NCBI RefSeq assembly: GCF_003957255.1
Contig: NZ_QDIE01000016.1
Location: 1-50,180, forward strand
Origin: Actinotignum sanguinis
Lineage (GTDB): Bacteria > Actinomycetota > Actinomycetes > Actinomycetales > Actinomycetaceae
Length of the DNA stretch: 50,180 bases
Direction: 5' to 3'
This document shows positions 42,855 through 50,180 of the stretch, in pieces. A program made the position numbers and the translations under genes. The notes below the pieces were generated by a model. The model was not told where the DNA came from. It was given only the letters and a program-made list of their open reading frames with translations, and searched no databases. How positions within the stretch are numbered: position 1 is the first letter of the stretch; each line of letters starts with the position of its first letter.

Positions 42855-44354
42855 TCAGGAAATCTTGGGGGCGCTCAGGTCCGCGCGGGAGAGATCCGCG
42901 GCGGGGCTCTTGGTGATGAGTTTGTGGCCCCACCACAGGCCGAAGAACAGCGGCAATCCGATATAGGAGGAGAGCAGGTCGAGGGCTCCACCACCGGAGG
43001 TAATAATGAGGTAGCTCTGCCCCACGATCACCACCGCGCACATCACCAGCGCCACAATGGGGCCGGCCGGGTAGAAACGCGCCTTGAAGGGGAGTTCGTC
43101 GAGGCTACGGCCCTGGGCGATAAAAGCGCGCCGGAAATTGTAATGGCTCCACGCGATACCCATCCAGGTGATAAAACCGGCCAAGCCGGAGGCGTTGACG
43201 AGCCAGGCGTAAGCTTTGCCGTCGCCCATAAAGGAGGAGATGAAGCAGGCGGTAGCCACCAGAATCGTGATGATCATGGCGTTGAGCGGGACGCCGCGGC
43301 GGGTCAGGCGCGCCAGGAATTTCGGGGCGCTGCCCTGCTCGGCGAGCGCAAAAAGCATGCGGGTGGAGACATACAGGCCGGAATTACCGGCCGATAGCAC
43401 CGCGGTAAGAATAACGGCGTTCATGACGGCGGCCGCGAAAGCCACCCCGGCGCGCTCAAACACCAGGGTGAAGGGCGAGACCGCAATATCGGAAATATCG
43501 GTGCGCAGCAGGTTCGGGTCGCTATAGGCCACCAGGGTGCCCACCACCACGATGGCGCCGATGTAGAAGATGAGGATGCGCCAGAAAATTGTGCGGGTGG
43601 CACGCGGAACCGTGGTGGCGGGGTCGCGAGCCTCCCCCGCGGCGATCCCCACCATTTCGGTGCCCTGGAAGGAGAAACCGGCCACCATGAAAACCGCGAG
43701 GATTCCTGCTCCGCCGTTGACGAAAGGTGCCTCGCCTTCCGTCCAGTGAGCCAGTCCCGGGCTCGCCCCGAAAACACCGGCAATCATGAGGAGCCCCACC
43801 GCGATAAAGGCGAGAACCGTCACCACTTTAATAAGAGCGAACCAGAATTCACCTTCCCCGTAGGTGCGCACCGAGAGCGCGTTGAGCAAAATGAGCAGGG
43901 CCAGGAAGATCGCAGACCACACCCAGCCGGGCGTATCCGGATACCAGTACTTCATCACGAGCGCCGCGGCGGAAAGCTCTGCGGCCACGGTAATCGCCCA
44001 GTTGTACCAGTAGTTCCAGCCGGTGGCGAAACCGAAAGAGGGCGAAACGAAACGCCGCCCGTATTCTTCGAAGGACCCGGCCACCGGAAGGTAGGCCGCC
44101 ATCTCCCCCAGCGATTGCATGAGGAGGTAGACCATCATGCCGATGAGCCCGTAGGCCACCAGGGCTCCGCCCGGACCGGCTTGGCTGATTGTTTCTCCGG
44201 AGGCCACGAAAAGCCCGGTGCCAATCGCCCCGCCCACCGCGATCATGGTGAGGTGGCGGGCGTGCAGGCCGCGCTGCAGCTGCGGCTCGGCGGATTGTTC
44301 CGATTGCTCGGACGGCCCGGTCTGCTCGGATTGTCCAGCTTGCTGTGGTGCCAC
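42855..44354 (-). CDS. APC-superfamily amino-acid permease (AAT family)
   Basis: This 499-aa transporter has 12 hydrophobic helices, typical of the amino-acid transporter (AAT) family that includes LysP, GabP and AroP. The consensus opening GLHARHLTMIAVGGAIGTGLFVASGETISQAGPGGALVAYGLIGMMVYLLMQSLGEMAAYLPVAGSF is diagnostic, as is the later FQGTEMVGIAAGEARDPATTVPRATRTIFWRI. GSFEEYGRRFVSPSFGFATGWNYWYNW matches the lysine-permease-like branch, but substrate cannot be read from sequence. The N-terminus is Gln/Ser/Glu-rich. GTG 44354 has AAGGAG 10 bases upstream. Confidence 0.9.
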   Translation of the reverse strand: MAPQQAGQSEQTGPSEQSEQSAEPQLQRGLHARHLTMIAVGGAIGTGLFVASGETISQAGPGGALVAYGLIGMMVYLLMQSLGEMAAYLPVAGSFEEYGRRFVSPSFGFATGWNYWYNWAITVAAELSAAALVMKYWYPDTPGWVWSAIFLALLILLNALSVRTYGEGEFWFALIKVVTVLAFIAVGLLMIAGVFGASPGLAHWTEGEAPFVNGGAGILAVFMVAGFSFQGTEMVGIAAGEARDPATTVPRATRTIFWRILIFYIGAIVVVGTLVAYSDPNLLRTDISDIAVSPFTLVFERAGVAFAAAVMNAVILTAVLSAGNSGLYVSTRMLFALAEQGSAPKFLARLTRRGVPLNAMIITILVATACFISSFMGDGKAYAWLVNASGLAGFITWMGIAWSHYNFRRAFIAQGRSLDELPFKARFYPAGPIVALVMCAVVIVGQSYLIITSGGGALDLLSSYIGLPLFFGLWWGHKLITKSPAADLSRADLSAPKIS

Positions 44355-44574
44355 GTTTTCTCAGCTCCTTCATCGCGGCGCCTCGCCCCGTGCGGGCTCC
44401 GCTCCCCGCGGTGGCCGTGCCACCGCCTCAGTGCTTCGTTCGTACCGGCACACGGTAGTGTACGCCAGCGGTGGCGCGCCACTGCTTCTCAGAGCGTGAA
44501 CCGCGGGTCTATTTCCGGCCACTTCGGGGTGTAGTTACGGCCAGGAGCTGGGTGTAGCGCGGTTTAGGCGCGGT

Positions 44575-45096
44575 TTATCGGGTGGGTGCGGCCCGGTGCG
44601 GCGCACCGGTGTTCTGGTATTCGATAAGAACGACGGCGCTGGCCACGTTCCCATCGTGACTCATCGAAACATGAATATTGACACTCCCCAGGGTTTTATG
44701 AACCGCCCCGGCTATCGGTGCCCCGAGGATAATCGCCGGGCGCCCCCAGCGGTCATTGGTGACCTCGATGGCGTCCCAATGCCCCTCGGGCAGTACCGGT
44801 TGGGAGCCGTAAAGAGCCGCCGACCACGCTTTAATAAAGGCCTCTTTGGCGGCCCACCGGGCCGCCAGGTGCGGGGCGAGTTCCGCGGCCGGAATAACGG
44901 TCTCGAATCCGGCATCTTCCGCGGCCGGGGTGGCGAAAGCTCCGGCGGCCTCGGTGCGGGTGTGGCGCTGGGCCCGGCGAATCGCGTAGCGCATTTCCCG
45001 CGCGGTAAAAACGTTGCGGAAGCGGGAGCCGGGTAGATCCAGCTGCTGGGCGAAGGCATCGATTGCGACGGTATCGGTTCCAATTCCGGCGATCAC
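44575..45096 (-). CDS. acpS: Holo-[acyl-carrier-protein] synthase
   Basis: AcpS transfers 4'-phosphopantetheine from CoA to acyl carrier protein. The 173-aa protein has the two metal and CoA motifs: GIGTDTVAIDAFAQQL (Asp) and LAARWAAKEAFIKAW (Glu and Lys), and it ends in HVSMSHDGNVASAVVLIE. It is larger than the usual 120-130 aa because of an insert of about 30 residues (RHTRTEAAGAFATPAAEDAGFETVIP) between them, as found in related actinobacteria. GTG 45096 has GGAAGGAG 6 bases upstream. The longer ORF from 45213 is not needed. Confidence 0.92.
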   Translation of the reverse strand: MIAGIGTDTVAIDAFAQQLDLPGSRFRNVFTAREMRYAIRRAQRHTRTEAAGAFATPAAEDAGFETVIPAAELAPHLAARWAAKEAFIKAWSAALYGSQPVLPEGHWDAIEVTNDRWGRPAIILGAPIAGAVHKTLGSVNIHVSMSHDGNVASAVVLIEYQNTGAPHRAAPTR

Positions 45097-45287
45097 CGCG
45101 TGCTCCTTCCTGGTGACGTATCCGTGTGGCCAGCTCAAAGCCAAAGCGGCGCCGTCGTTCCCCGTGACTTTCGCTCCCGCGTAACTATTCCCTTTTATGG
45201 TAAACGAGGCCACCGCTTCCTGTCTGCTCGTCCCGAATTTCGCTGTCCCTCTACCATTCCCCGCTGAGCTGGAGAAAGATAGTACCT

Positions 45288-46721
45288 ATGGCATCGATAG
45301 AGACAACCGGCATCGAAATAGTCGACGATAGTGAGCGCACCGCGAAACCCCGGCATCTTTTCCTGCCGTGGTTCGCCTCGAATATCTCCGTTTTTGGGAT
45401 GAGTTACGGGGCGTGGGTGCTTGGATTTGGTATTTCTTTCCCGCAGGCGCTGGCTATCACGGTCATCGCCGTGATTCTTTCCTTCGCTATCTGCGGGGTC
45501 ATCGCGCTGGGCGGCAAACGCGGCTCGGTGCCTACGATGGTCATGTCCCGGGCGGCTTTCGGGGTGAACGGCGCGAAAGTTCCGGGCATTATTTCCTGGC
45601 TGACGTCCATCGGCTGGGAAACGTCGCTGGCCATTACCGCAGTTCTGGCCACCAACACGGTGCTCGCGCGGCTGGGCTGGGCCGGGGAAGATTCCACCAC
45701 GGTCAAAGTGGTAGCGGCAGCGATTGTTGCCACCCTCATCGTGCTGGGCGCGGTGGCCGGCTACCACATTATTATGAAAATGCAGGCGGTTCTCACCTGG
45801 ATCACCGGCATCACCACCATTATCTATATCATTTTAGTTTTCCCGCATCTCGACGCCGGCGCGCTCTTCTCCCACTCGTCCGGCTCGGTGGCGGCCATGC
45901 TCGGCGCTTTCGTCATGGTGCTCACCGGCATGGGCCTGGGCTGGGTGAATATCGCGGCGGATTGGTCACGCTACCAAAGCCGGCAGGCGCGCGGGAGCCA
46001 CATTATTTTCTGGAATACCCTGGGTGGTTCCCTCGGCCCGGTGGTGCTCATTAGTTTCGGCCTTATGCTCGCCGGTTCAGATGACGCCCTCTCCGACGCC
46101 ATCGGCGCTGATCCTGTAGGCGCGTTGGCCACGATCCTGCCTACCTGGTTCCTTCTCCCCTTCCTCCTCACCGCGATTCTTTCGCTGCTGTCGGGCGCGA
46201 TTAACGGTATCTATTCTTCGGGGCTCACGCTCCTCACCCTGGGGATTCGGATTCCACGACCCCTCGCCTCCCTCATCGACGGCGTTATCCTCACCGTGGG
46301 AACCGTGTACGTCACCTTCTTCTCACCCACGTTTATCGGTCCCTTCCAGTCCTTCCTGGTCACCTTGGGGGTGCCGCTTGCCGCGTGGACCGGCATCATG
46401 ATGGCGGATATTACGTTGCGCAAGCGTGATTACGACGACGCCGCACTCTTCTCCCCCACCGGCCGCTACGGCAACTACAACGTGACCTCGCTGGCCATCT
46501 TGGCGGTGTGTTGTGTGATCGGCTGGGGTTTGGTCGTCAACGGCTTCTCCGATGCCCCCTTCAATGATTGGCAGGGCTACCTCCTCCCCCTCATCGGCGG
46601 GGTGGACGGGCCGCTCGGTTCGGGCAACATTGGCGTGATCCTGGCTCTCATCATCGGTTTCGTGGCCTACTACGCCCTGTGCGGGGCGCGGGTACGCCGC
46701 CAGGAAGTGGAGATGAACTAG
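45288..46721 (+). CDS. NCS1 family cytosine/purine-type permease
   Basis: This 477-aa permease has 12 hydrophobic helices and the NCS1 signature pattern: FLPWFASNISVFGMSYGAWVLGFGISFPQAL, GGKRGSVPTMVMSRAAFGVNGAKVPGIISWLTSIGWETSLAI and GLGWVNIAADWSRYQSR. The PCP (purine-cytosine) branch, which includes CodB, shares these, but the substrate may be a nucleobase or a related vitamin. The ATG at 45288 has GGAGAAAG about 9 bases upstream. It is divergent from acpS and ends at a strong bidirectional terminator. Confidence 0.88.
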   Translation: MASIETTGIEIVDDSERTAKPRHLFLPWFASNISVFGMSYGAWVLGFGISFPQALAITVIAVILSFAICGVIALGGKRGSVPTMVMSRAAFGVNGAKVPGIISWLTSIGWETSLAITAVLATNTVLARLGWAGEDSTTVKVVAAAIVATLIVLGAVAGYHIIMKMQAVLTWITGITTIIYIILVFPHLDAGALFSHSSGSVAAMLGAFVMVLTGMGLGWVNIAADWSRYQSRQARGSHIIFWNTLGGSLGPVVLISFGLMLAGSDDALSDAIGADPVGALATILPTWFLLPFLLTAILSLLSGAINGIYSSGLTLLTLGIRIPRPLASLIDGVILTVGTVYVTFFSPTFIGPFQSFLVTLGVPLAAWTGIMMADITLRKRDYDDAALFSPTGRYGNYNVTSLAILAVCCVIGWGLVVNGFSDAPFNDWQGYLLPLIGGVDGPLGSGNIGVILALIIGFVAYYALCGARVRRQEVEMN

Positions 46722-46733
46722 CACTCCGCGTAC

Positions 46734-46774
46734 AAAAGTGGGGCGGACATTTTGATGATGTCCGCCCCACTTTT
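46734..46774. terminator. Bidirectional terminator after the NCS1 permease
   Basis: Arms AAAAGTGGGGCGGACAT (46734-46750) and ATGTCCGCCCCACTTTT (46758-46774) pair perfectly over 17 bp with a 7-base loop. A-rich and T-rich ends serve both strands. It lies between convergent genes. Confidence 0.95.
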
Positions 46775-46812
46775 ATGATCCGATCGTTCTTGCTATCCGC
46801 AAGATTTCCCTG

Positions 46813-47676
46813 TTAGTACTGCTTTTTGACCACCACGACGATAGCCCAGATGGAGAAGGCAATATCCACGATGGTGGCGAGGATGAAGAGGATGAAGCCA
46901 AAGCCTACGCTGGCAACCTCAGAGAATTCAGAAAGCTTCGAAAGCGCGTTCATACTCCCGATAAAGAGCAGAATTCCGAAAAGCAAACCCACCCCGCCGG
47001 CGGTAGCCATCGTCCACTTTTTCTTCATCACCAGAGCAAGCGTGGAGAAAACAGCCGCGATGAGGTAGCAGAGAATGACCATCCACGCCGATTCTGCGTC
47101 CCCCGTAATCATACTGGCGGAAAAACCAAAGGCGGAAGCGAAAGGCAGGAAAACGCTGAGCATCGCGAGGACCTGAGCGCCGATAAGCACCGCCGGAATA
47201 ATCACATTCCACTTGGAACCGCGCCCCACGGAGGCAGCCGCGAAGCCCTGGCGCATCGCACCGGCCTGCTGGGCCACCGCCGGAGCCACCCGGTTATTAA
47301 CAAAATCCTTGGCGCCGGTAGCGAATTGCTTGAGGCCCTCTTTCATATCCCCCACGGAGTTATCCGGAACGCCCGGCCCGGCCACCGCGCCCTGAGCCAC
47401 GGCCTCCTGGTACTCCCGCAACGTGGGTTCGCGCCCGTTATCCAGCTGGAAACGAGCCTGCCACTGTTCGGCGGTGAGGGGCTGCGGGGCCGGCTGGCCC
47501 TGGGCTTCGGCCTGGCGCTCGCGAATCCAGGAGACCAGCGCCGGGTAGCACTGCGGGTGCACCGCAATGGCATCCCATAGGTCGGGGCGCTGGGCCGCAA
47601 TATCGGCAAGATCCCGCGCGGTAATCTGCGGGTCTCCCAAATTCTCAAGGGTCATCGTGCGCGGATCGTACATCAT
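46813..47676 (-). CDS. Membrane protein with N-terminal variant leucine-rich repeat (LRV) domain
   Basis: This 287-aa protein starts with an LRV-type helical domain common in Actinomyces relatives (TLENLGDPQITARDLADIAAQRPDLWDAIAVHPQCYPALVSWI). A Gln/Pro linker and a soluble segment with QQAGAMRQGFAAASVG follow. Four hydrophobic helices occupy residues 150-285 (VIIPAVLIGAQVLAMLSVFLPFASAF, AWMVILCYLIAAVFSTLALVM, ATAGGVGLLFGILLFIGSM, GFILFILATIVDIAFSIWAIVVVV). The ATG at 47676 has GGGAGAAAG at a wide spacing; ATG 47697 is an alternative. It is divergent from a proline-rich protein. The function is unknown. Confidence 0.82.
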   Translation of the reverse strand: MMYDPRTMTLENLGDPQITARDLADIAAQRPDLWDAIAVHPQCYPALVSWIRERQAEAQGQPAPQPLTAEQWQARFQLDNGREPTLREYQEAVAQGAVAGPGVPDNSVGDMKEGLKQFATGAKDFVNNRVAPAVAQQAGAMRQGFAAASVGRGSKWNVIIPAVLIGAQVLAMLSVFLPFASAFGFSASMITGDAESAWMVILCYLIAAVFSTLALVMKKKWTMATAGGVGLLFGILLFIGSMNALSKLSEFSEVASVGFGFILFILATIVDIAFSIWAIVVVVKKQY

Positions 47677-47910
47677 AGCCGTTCTACTTTCTCCCATAGA
47701 ATTTTCGTGCCGTGCGAACCCGGACGAAAACCCGTGTAGCTACTAATAGTTTCTATGGTTAATATACGGAGTTTTCTCCTGTAGTAACAGTATCCCAGCT
47801 ACCCTAGGTACGTGGAGTTTATGAAAAACTCTACAGGTACGACGGCGGGGCTCATCACGCGAGTTCCACCTTCCACGTCACCGTACTCCATCTGTGAGGA
47901 AGGACTATCC

Positions 47911-49569
47911 ATGACTAACGGACCTGACCAGTTCCCACCGTCCACGCCGGTGCCCCCACCTCCACCTCCCCCGCCCTCCGCGCAGACGCCTGAAGATGCG
48001 GGGCTGACCCGGACTATTCCGCAGGTAGAGGACGCGCCAGCGCCTCAGCCTGAGGCCACTCCGGCGAATCCGCGCACGGTTCCCGTTCCGCCGCCTCCCC
48101 CGCAACCGGATCCGGAACCCGCGTTCTCTGCCGAGACCCCGGCAGCGGATTCACCCGCGGTGGAGAATTCACCCGCGGCAGCGGCGCCGTCGGCCCCCTC
48201 CCCAAGCGGGCCTGAACCGCACGTACCGGCCGATGCCGAGGCGGGCGCGCCCACCCGTATCGCGCTTCCGCGCATGCTTGAGGAGATTCCGAGTGCAGCC
48301 AGCGCCAGCGTTGCCCCGGATGTGGTACCGGCTCCGGGCTACCCACCTGCACCGGGCTATGCACCGCAGCCCGGATACGGTGTTCCGCCGCAGGGCTACG
48401 CACCTCCGGGCGGATACGGCACCGCGCCGAGTCCGGCGGCGGGCCCCGGGTTTCCTGGAGGAATGTACCCGGCCGCTCCGGTATCCGCGGTACCCGCGGC
48501 ACCACGCCAGAAGAAATCCCATAAGAAATTGTGGATCAGCCTGGTGATTCTGCTCGTGCTCGTCGTGGCGGGAGTTATTGTTTTTAAGGTGACGGCCAGT
48601 AAATTCGCACCGGAAAAAACTGCCGAGAAATATCTTTCCGCGATTGTGGAGGGGAAGGCCAGCGCGGCGCTCGAGGTGTACGACCCGAATGTGCGTTCCG
48701 GTGAGCGCCTGCTCCTCAGCGATGAGATTTATAGCAAGGCCACCAACCGGCCCACCGATTTTGAGATCATCTCTGCCTTTAAGGCGCCTCAGGCGGGCGG
48801 GAAAGATACCGTGCATGTGAGCGCGGAATTCACCATCGACATGAAGAAGTATCCGGTTGACCTTACGCTGAGTGAACGCGGCAAGAAATTCCTGTTCTTC
48901 TCCGAATGGCAGGTCACCGATGCGCCACTGGGGACCGTGGAACTGCGTTCAGTCACACCGCAACTCAGTGTTAACGGGGTCGACGTCGATCTTTCGACCA
49001 CGGTGGACCCGGCCAATAAAGGCGAACGGCTCAGCGAGTACTATTCGCTCCCCGCTTTCCCGGGGACGTATACCGTGGATGCGCAGGGCGGGGATACCTT
49101 CGTGAGCTTCGGAGAGGCACAGAGTGTATCTGTTCCCGTTATTGGCCCGGGTTCCTCGACCTCCATTGAACCGAGCTTCACCCCGGAGGTGACCGCGGAG
49201 GTACAAAAGCAGGTGAATGCCCGCTACGAGGCGTGTATGCCCGCCAATACTTTCGAGGTGAAAGAATGCCCCGAATTGAATATGAGCGATCCGGTTTTCC
49301 AGGCCGTGACGGAAATTCGGCGTTCGTGGAAGGAAGAACCCAAGGTCGAGGTGGATGCCGCCAGCGTGCGCTACGAAGATGGTGCTTACGTGGGCACCGC
49401 CAAGGTCAAGGGCAAAGCCATCATCAATTACAAGCAGCGCTACAGCGAAAAAGACCCCTGGAAGGAATCGGAATTCCCGGTCAATATTTGGGTTAATCGC
49501 ACCCTGCGCTTCGAGGTGAAGGACGGGGCGATCACGGTGGATTTCTCTAAGGATAATTACGGCTGGTAA
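47911..49569 (+). CDS. Proline-rich cytoplasmic tail, single-pass membrane protein with extracytoplasmic domain
   Basis: This 552-aa protein begins with about 200 residues of disordered sequence rich in Pro, Ala and Gly, including an eight-proline run, and Gly-Tyr-x-Pro repeats (APGYPPAPGYAPQPGYGVPPQGY). A basic stretch (PRQKKSHKKLW) precedes a single transmembrane helix (ISLVILLVLVVAGVIVFKV) near residue 210. The outer 320 residues start KFAPEKTAEKYLSAIVEGKASAALEVYDPN, an NTF2/TcaA-like segment, and continue with beta-rich repeats. The topology is that of TcaA/YvbJ-like envelope proteins. ATG 47911 has GAGGAAGGA upstream. The divergent LRV protein suggests linked envelope functions, but no role is known. 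Confidence 0.8.
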   Translation: MTNGPDQFPPSTPVPPPPPPPPSAQTPEDAGLTRTIPQVEDAPAPQPEATPANPRTVPVPPPPPQPDPEPAFSAETPAADSPAVENSPAAAAPSAPSPSGPEPHVPADAEAGAPTRIALPRMLEEIPSAASASVAPDVVPAPGYPPAPGYAPQPGYGVPPQGYAPPGGYGTAPSPAAGPGFPGGMYPAAPVSAVPAAPRQKKSHKKLWISLVILLVLVVAGVIVFKVTASKFAPEKTAEKYLSAIVEGKASAALEVYDPNVRSGERLLLSDEIYSKATNRPTDFEIISAFKAPQAGGKDTVHVSAEFTIDMKKYPVDLTLSERGKKFLFFSEWQVTDAPLGTVELRSVTPQLSVNGVDVDLSTTVDPANKGERLSEYYSLPAFPGTYTVDAQGGDTFVSFGEAQSVSVPVIGPGSSTSIEPSFTPEVTAEVQKQVNARYEACMPANTFEVKECPELNMSDPVFQAVTEIRRSWKEEPKVEVDAASVRYEDGAYVGTAKVKGKAIINYKQRYSEKDPWKESEFPVNIWVNRTLRFEVKDGAITVDFSKDNYGW

Positions 49570-49630
49570 ACACGGCTCCAGTTACCAAGCGCAACTGTGA
49601 CTGGGCACTGCTGTTACTCAGCAAAAGAGC

Positions 49631-49665
49631 GGGGCGGGGTAGTTTGTCATGAACTACCCCGCCCC
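49631..49665. terminator. Bidirectional terminator after the proline-rich protein gene
   Basis: Arms GGGGCGGGGTAGTT and AACTACCCCGCCCC (14 bp each, 7-base loop) pair perfectly, followed by TTT. It separates the proline-rich protein gene from the convergent AlkZ-like fragment. Confidence 0.92.
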
Positions 49666-49708
49666 TTTCGGTGCCGCACAGTTCCCGGTTACCGCCGCCG
49701 CGCCTCCC

Positions 49709-50104
49709 TCAGTCCGCCCAGGACTCAAGAAGATTGGTTACCTCGCTTCGGATAGTTGTTTGGGAGAAGCCCTCGTCTACCTCGAGGTTTTCTATCCTCA
49801 CCTGACCATCTTTTACCCGTGCCGCAACGCGGCCAATAATCCGTTCATCACACAACATTGGCATCGCGAAATATCCGAACTCACGGTTCTTCGCCGGCTT
49901 ATACGCTTCGAGCCGATAGTCTTTTCCGAAAAGCTCGCGCTGGCGTGCGCGGGTCCAGATAAGCGAATCGAAAGGCGATAGCAGGGTGATGCTGCCTGTC
50001 TGCCAACTGGTGTAACGCAGTTCTTCCATGGCCCTCTCAGAGGCAAGCCACGTGGTCAAGTCCTGGGTAGTGGTGTATCTGTGTTCTCGAATCATGATTG
50101 TCAT
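49709..50104 (-). pseudogene. C-terminal fragment of an AlkZ/YcaQ-like DNA glycosylase
   Basis: The 131-aa ORF matches only the C-terminal third of the HTH_42 (AlkZ/YcaQ) family, which unhooks interstrand crosslinks and removes damaged bases. It contains the hallmark LLSPFDSLIWTRARQRELFGKDYRLEAYKPAKNREFGYFAMPML, then IIGRVAARVKDGQVRIENLEV. Family members are about 350-400 aa and carry the catalytic region before this part. Only 76 bases remain to the window edge, and no ribosome site is seen before ATG 50104. It is therefore a remnant of a truncated gene, or the tail of a frameshifted one that continues outside the window. Confidence 0.7.
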
Positions 50105-50180
50105 TCTCTGGTTTCGATACTAATAAGGACTGGATATCAGATACCGGTCAAGCAATAACGTCCTTCCCACTAATAGTCTT

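Overview
The window is high-GC chromosomal DNA from an actinobacterium. Three things point to the Actinomycetales, probably the family Actinomycetaceae: a RecBCD-like AdnAB helicase-nuclease pair, actinobacterial single-domain families (DUF3107, DUF3117, DUF1003), and a tad-prfB-ftsEX-smpB gene order. The genus is an inference, not something read from the sequence.

Region 1 (1-7190) is accessory. Two visibly AT-richer genes (a beta-propeller-like protein and a lipoprotein) are followed by a CRISPR locus with an unusual layout. Array 1 has 37 repeats and 36 spacers (1731-3955), and array 2 has 18 repeats and 17 spacers (6123-7188). They lie in inverted orientation around a short adaptation cassette on the minus strand: an N-terminally truncated ORF that resembles the C-terminus of Cas3, then type I-E cas1 and cas2. 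Each array has its own leader, the two leader cores are related inverted copies, and each array reads outward from the cas genes. No Cascade genes (cas8e, cse2, cas7, cas5, cas6e) and no intact cas3 are present. The arrays share one identical 32-bp spacer, and one spacer of array 1 is itself made of repeat-like sequence.

Region 2 (7266-17675, all minus strand) is a tight run: a Tad pilus set (tadA, tadB, tadC, a Flp-like peptide, three TadE-like proteins), then prfB, ftsE, ftsX, an M23 peptidase, a membrane protein and smpB. FtsEX and the secreted M23 hydrolase probably form one cell-separation module. PrfB and SmpB both act in translation termination or ribosome rescue.

Region 3 (17872-26595) holds an APH-fold protein convergent with and overlapping adnB, the adnA-adnB operon for double-strand break resection, and a divergent DUF3107 gene. 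A 26-bp palindrome lies between adnA and the DUF3107 gene.

Region 4 (27015-37057) has a DEAD-box RNA helicase behind a structured, gene-free 419-bp leader region, marC, a PHP phosphoesterase, an M24 aminopeptidase, an MgtE-N/CBS protein, a DUF1003 protein, an Mrp-type P-loop ATPase, an O-methyltransferase, DUF3117 and a LOG-family protein. Much of this is a conserved actinobacterial neighbourhood.

Region 5 (37116-50180) holds a mannose-1-phosphate guanylyltransferase, a BrkB-family membrane protein, a one-carbon operon (glyA-folD-xth), an amino-acid permease, acpS, an NCS1 cytosine/purine-type permease, an LRV-domain membrane protein divergent from a proline-rich single-pass protein, and at the edge a C-terminal fragment of an AlkZ/YcaQ-like DNA glycosylase.
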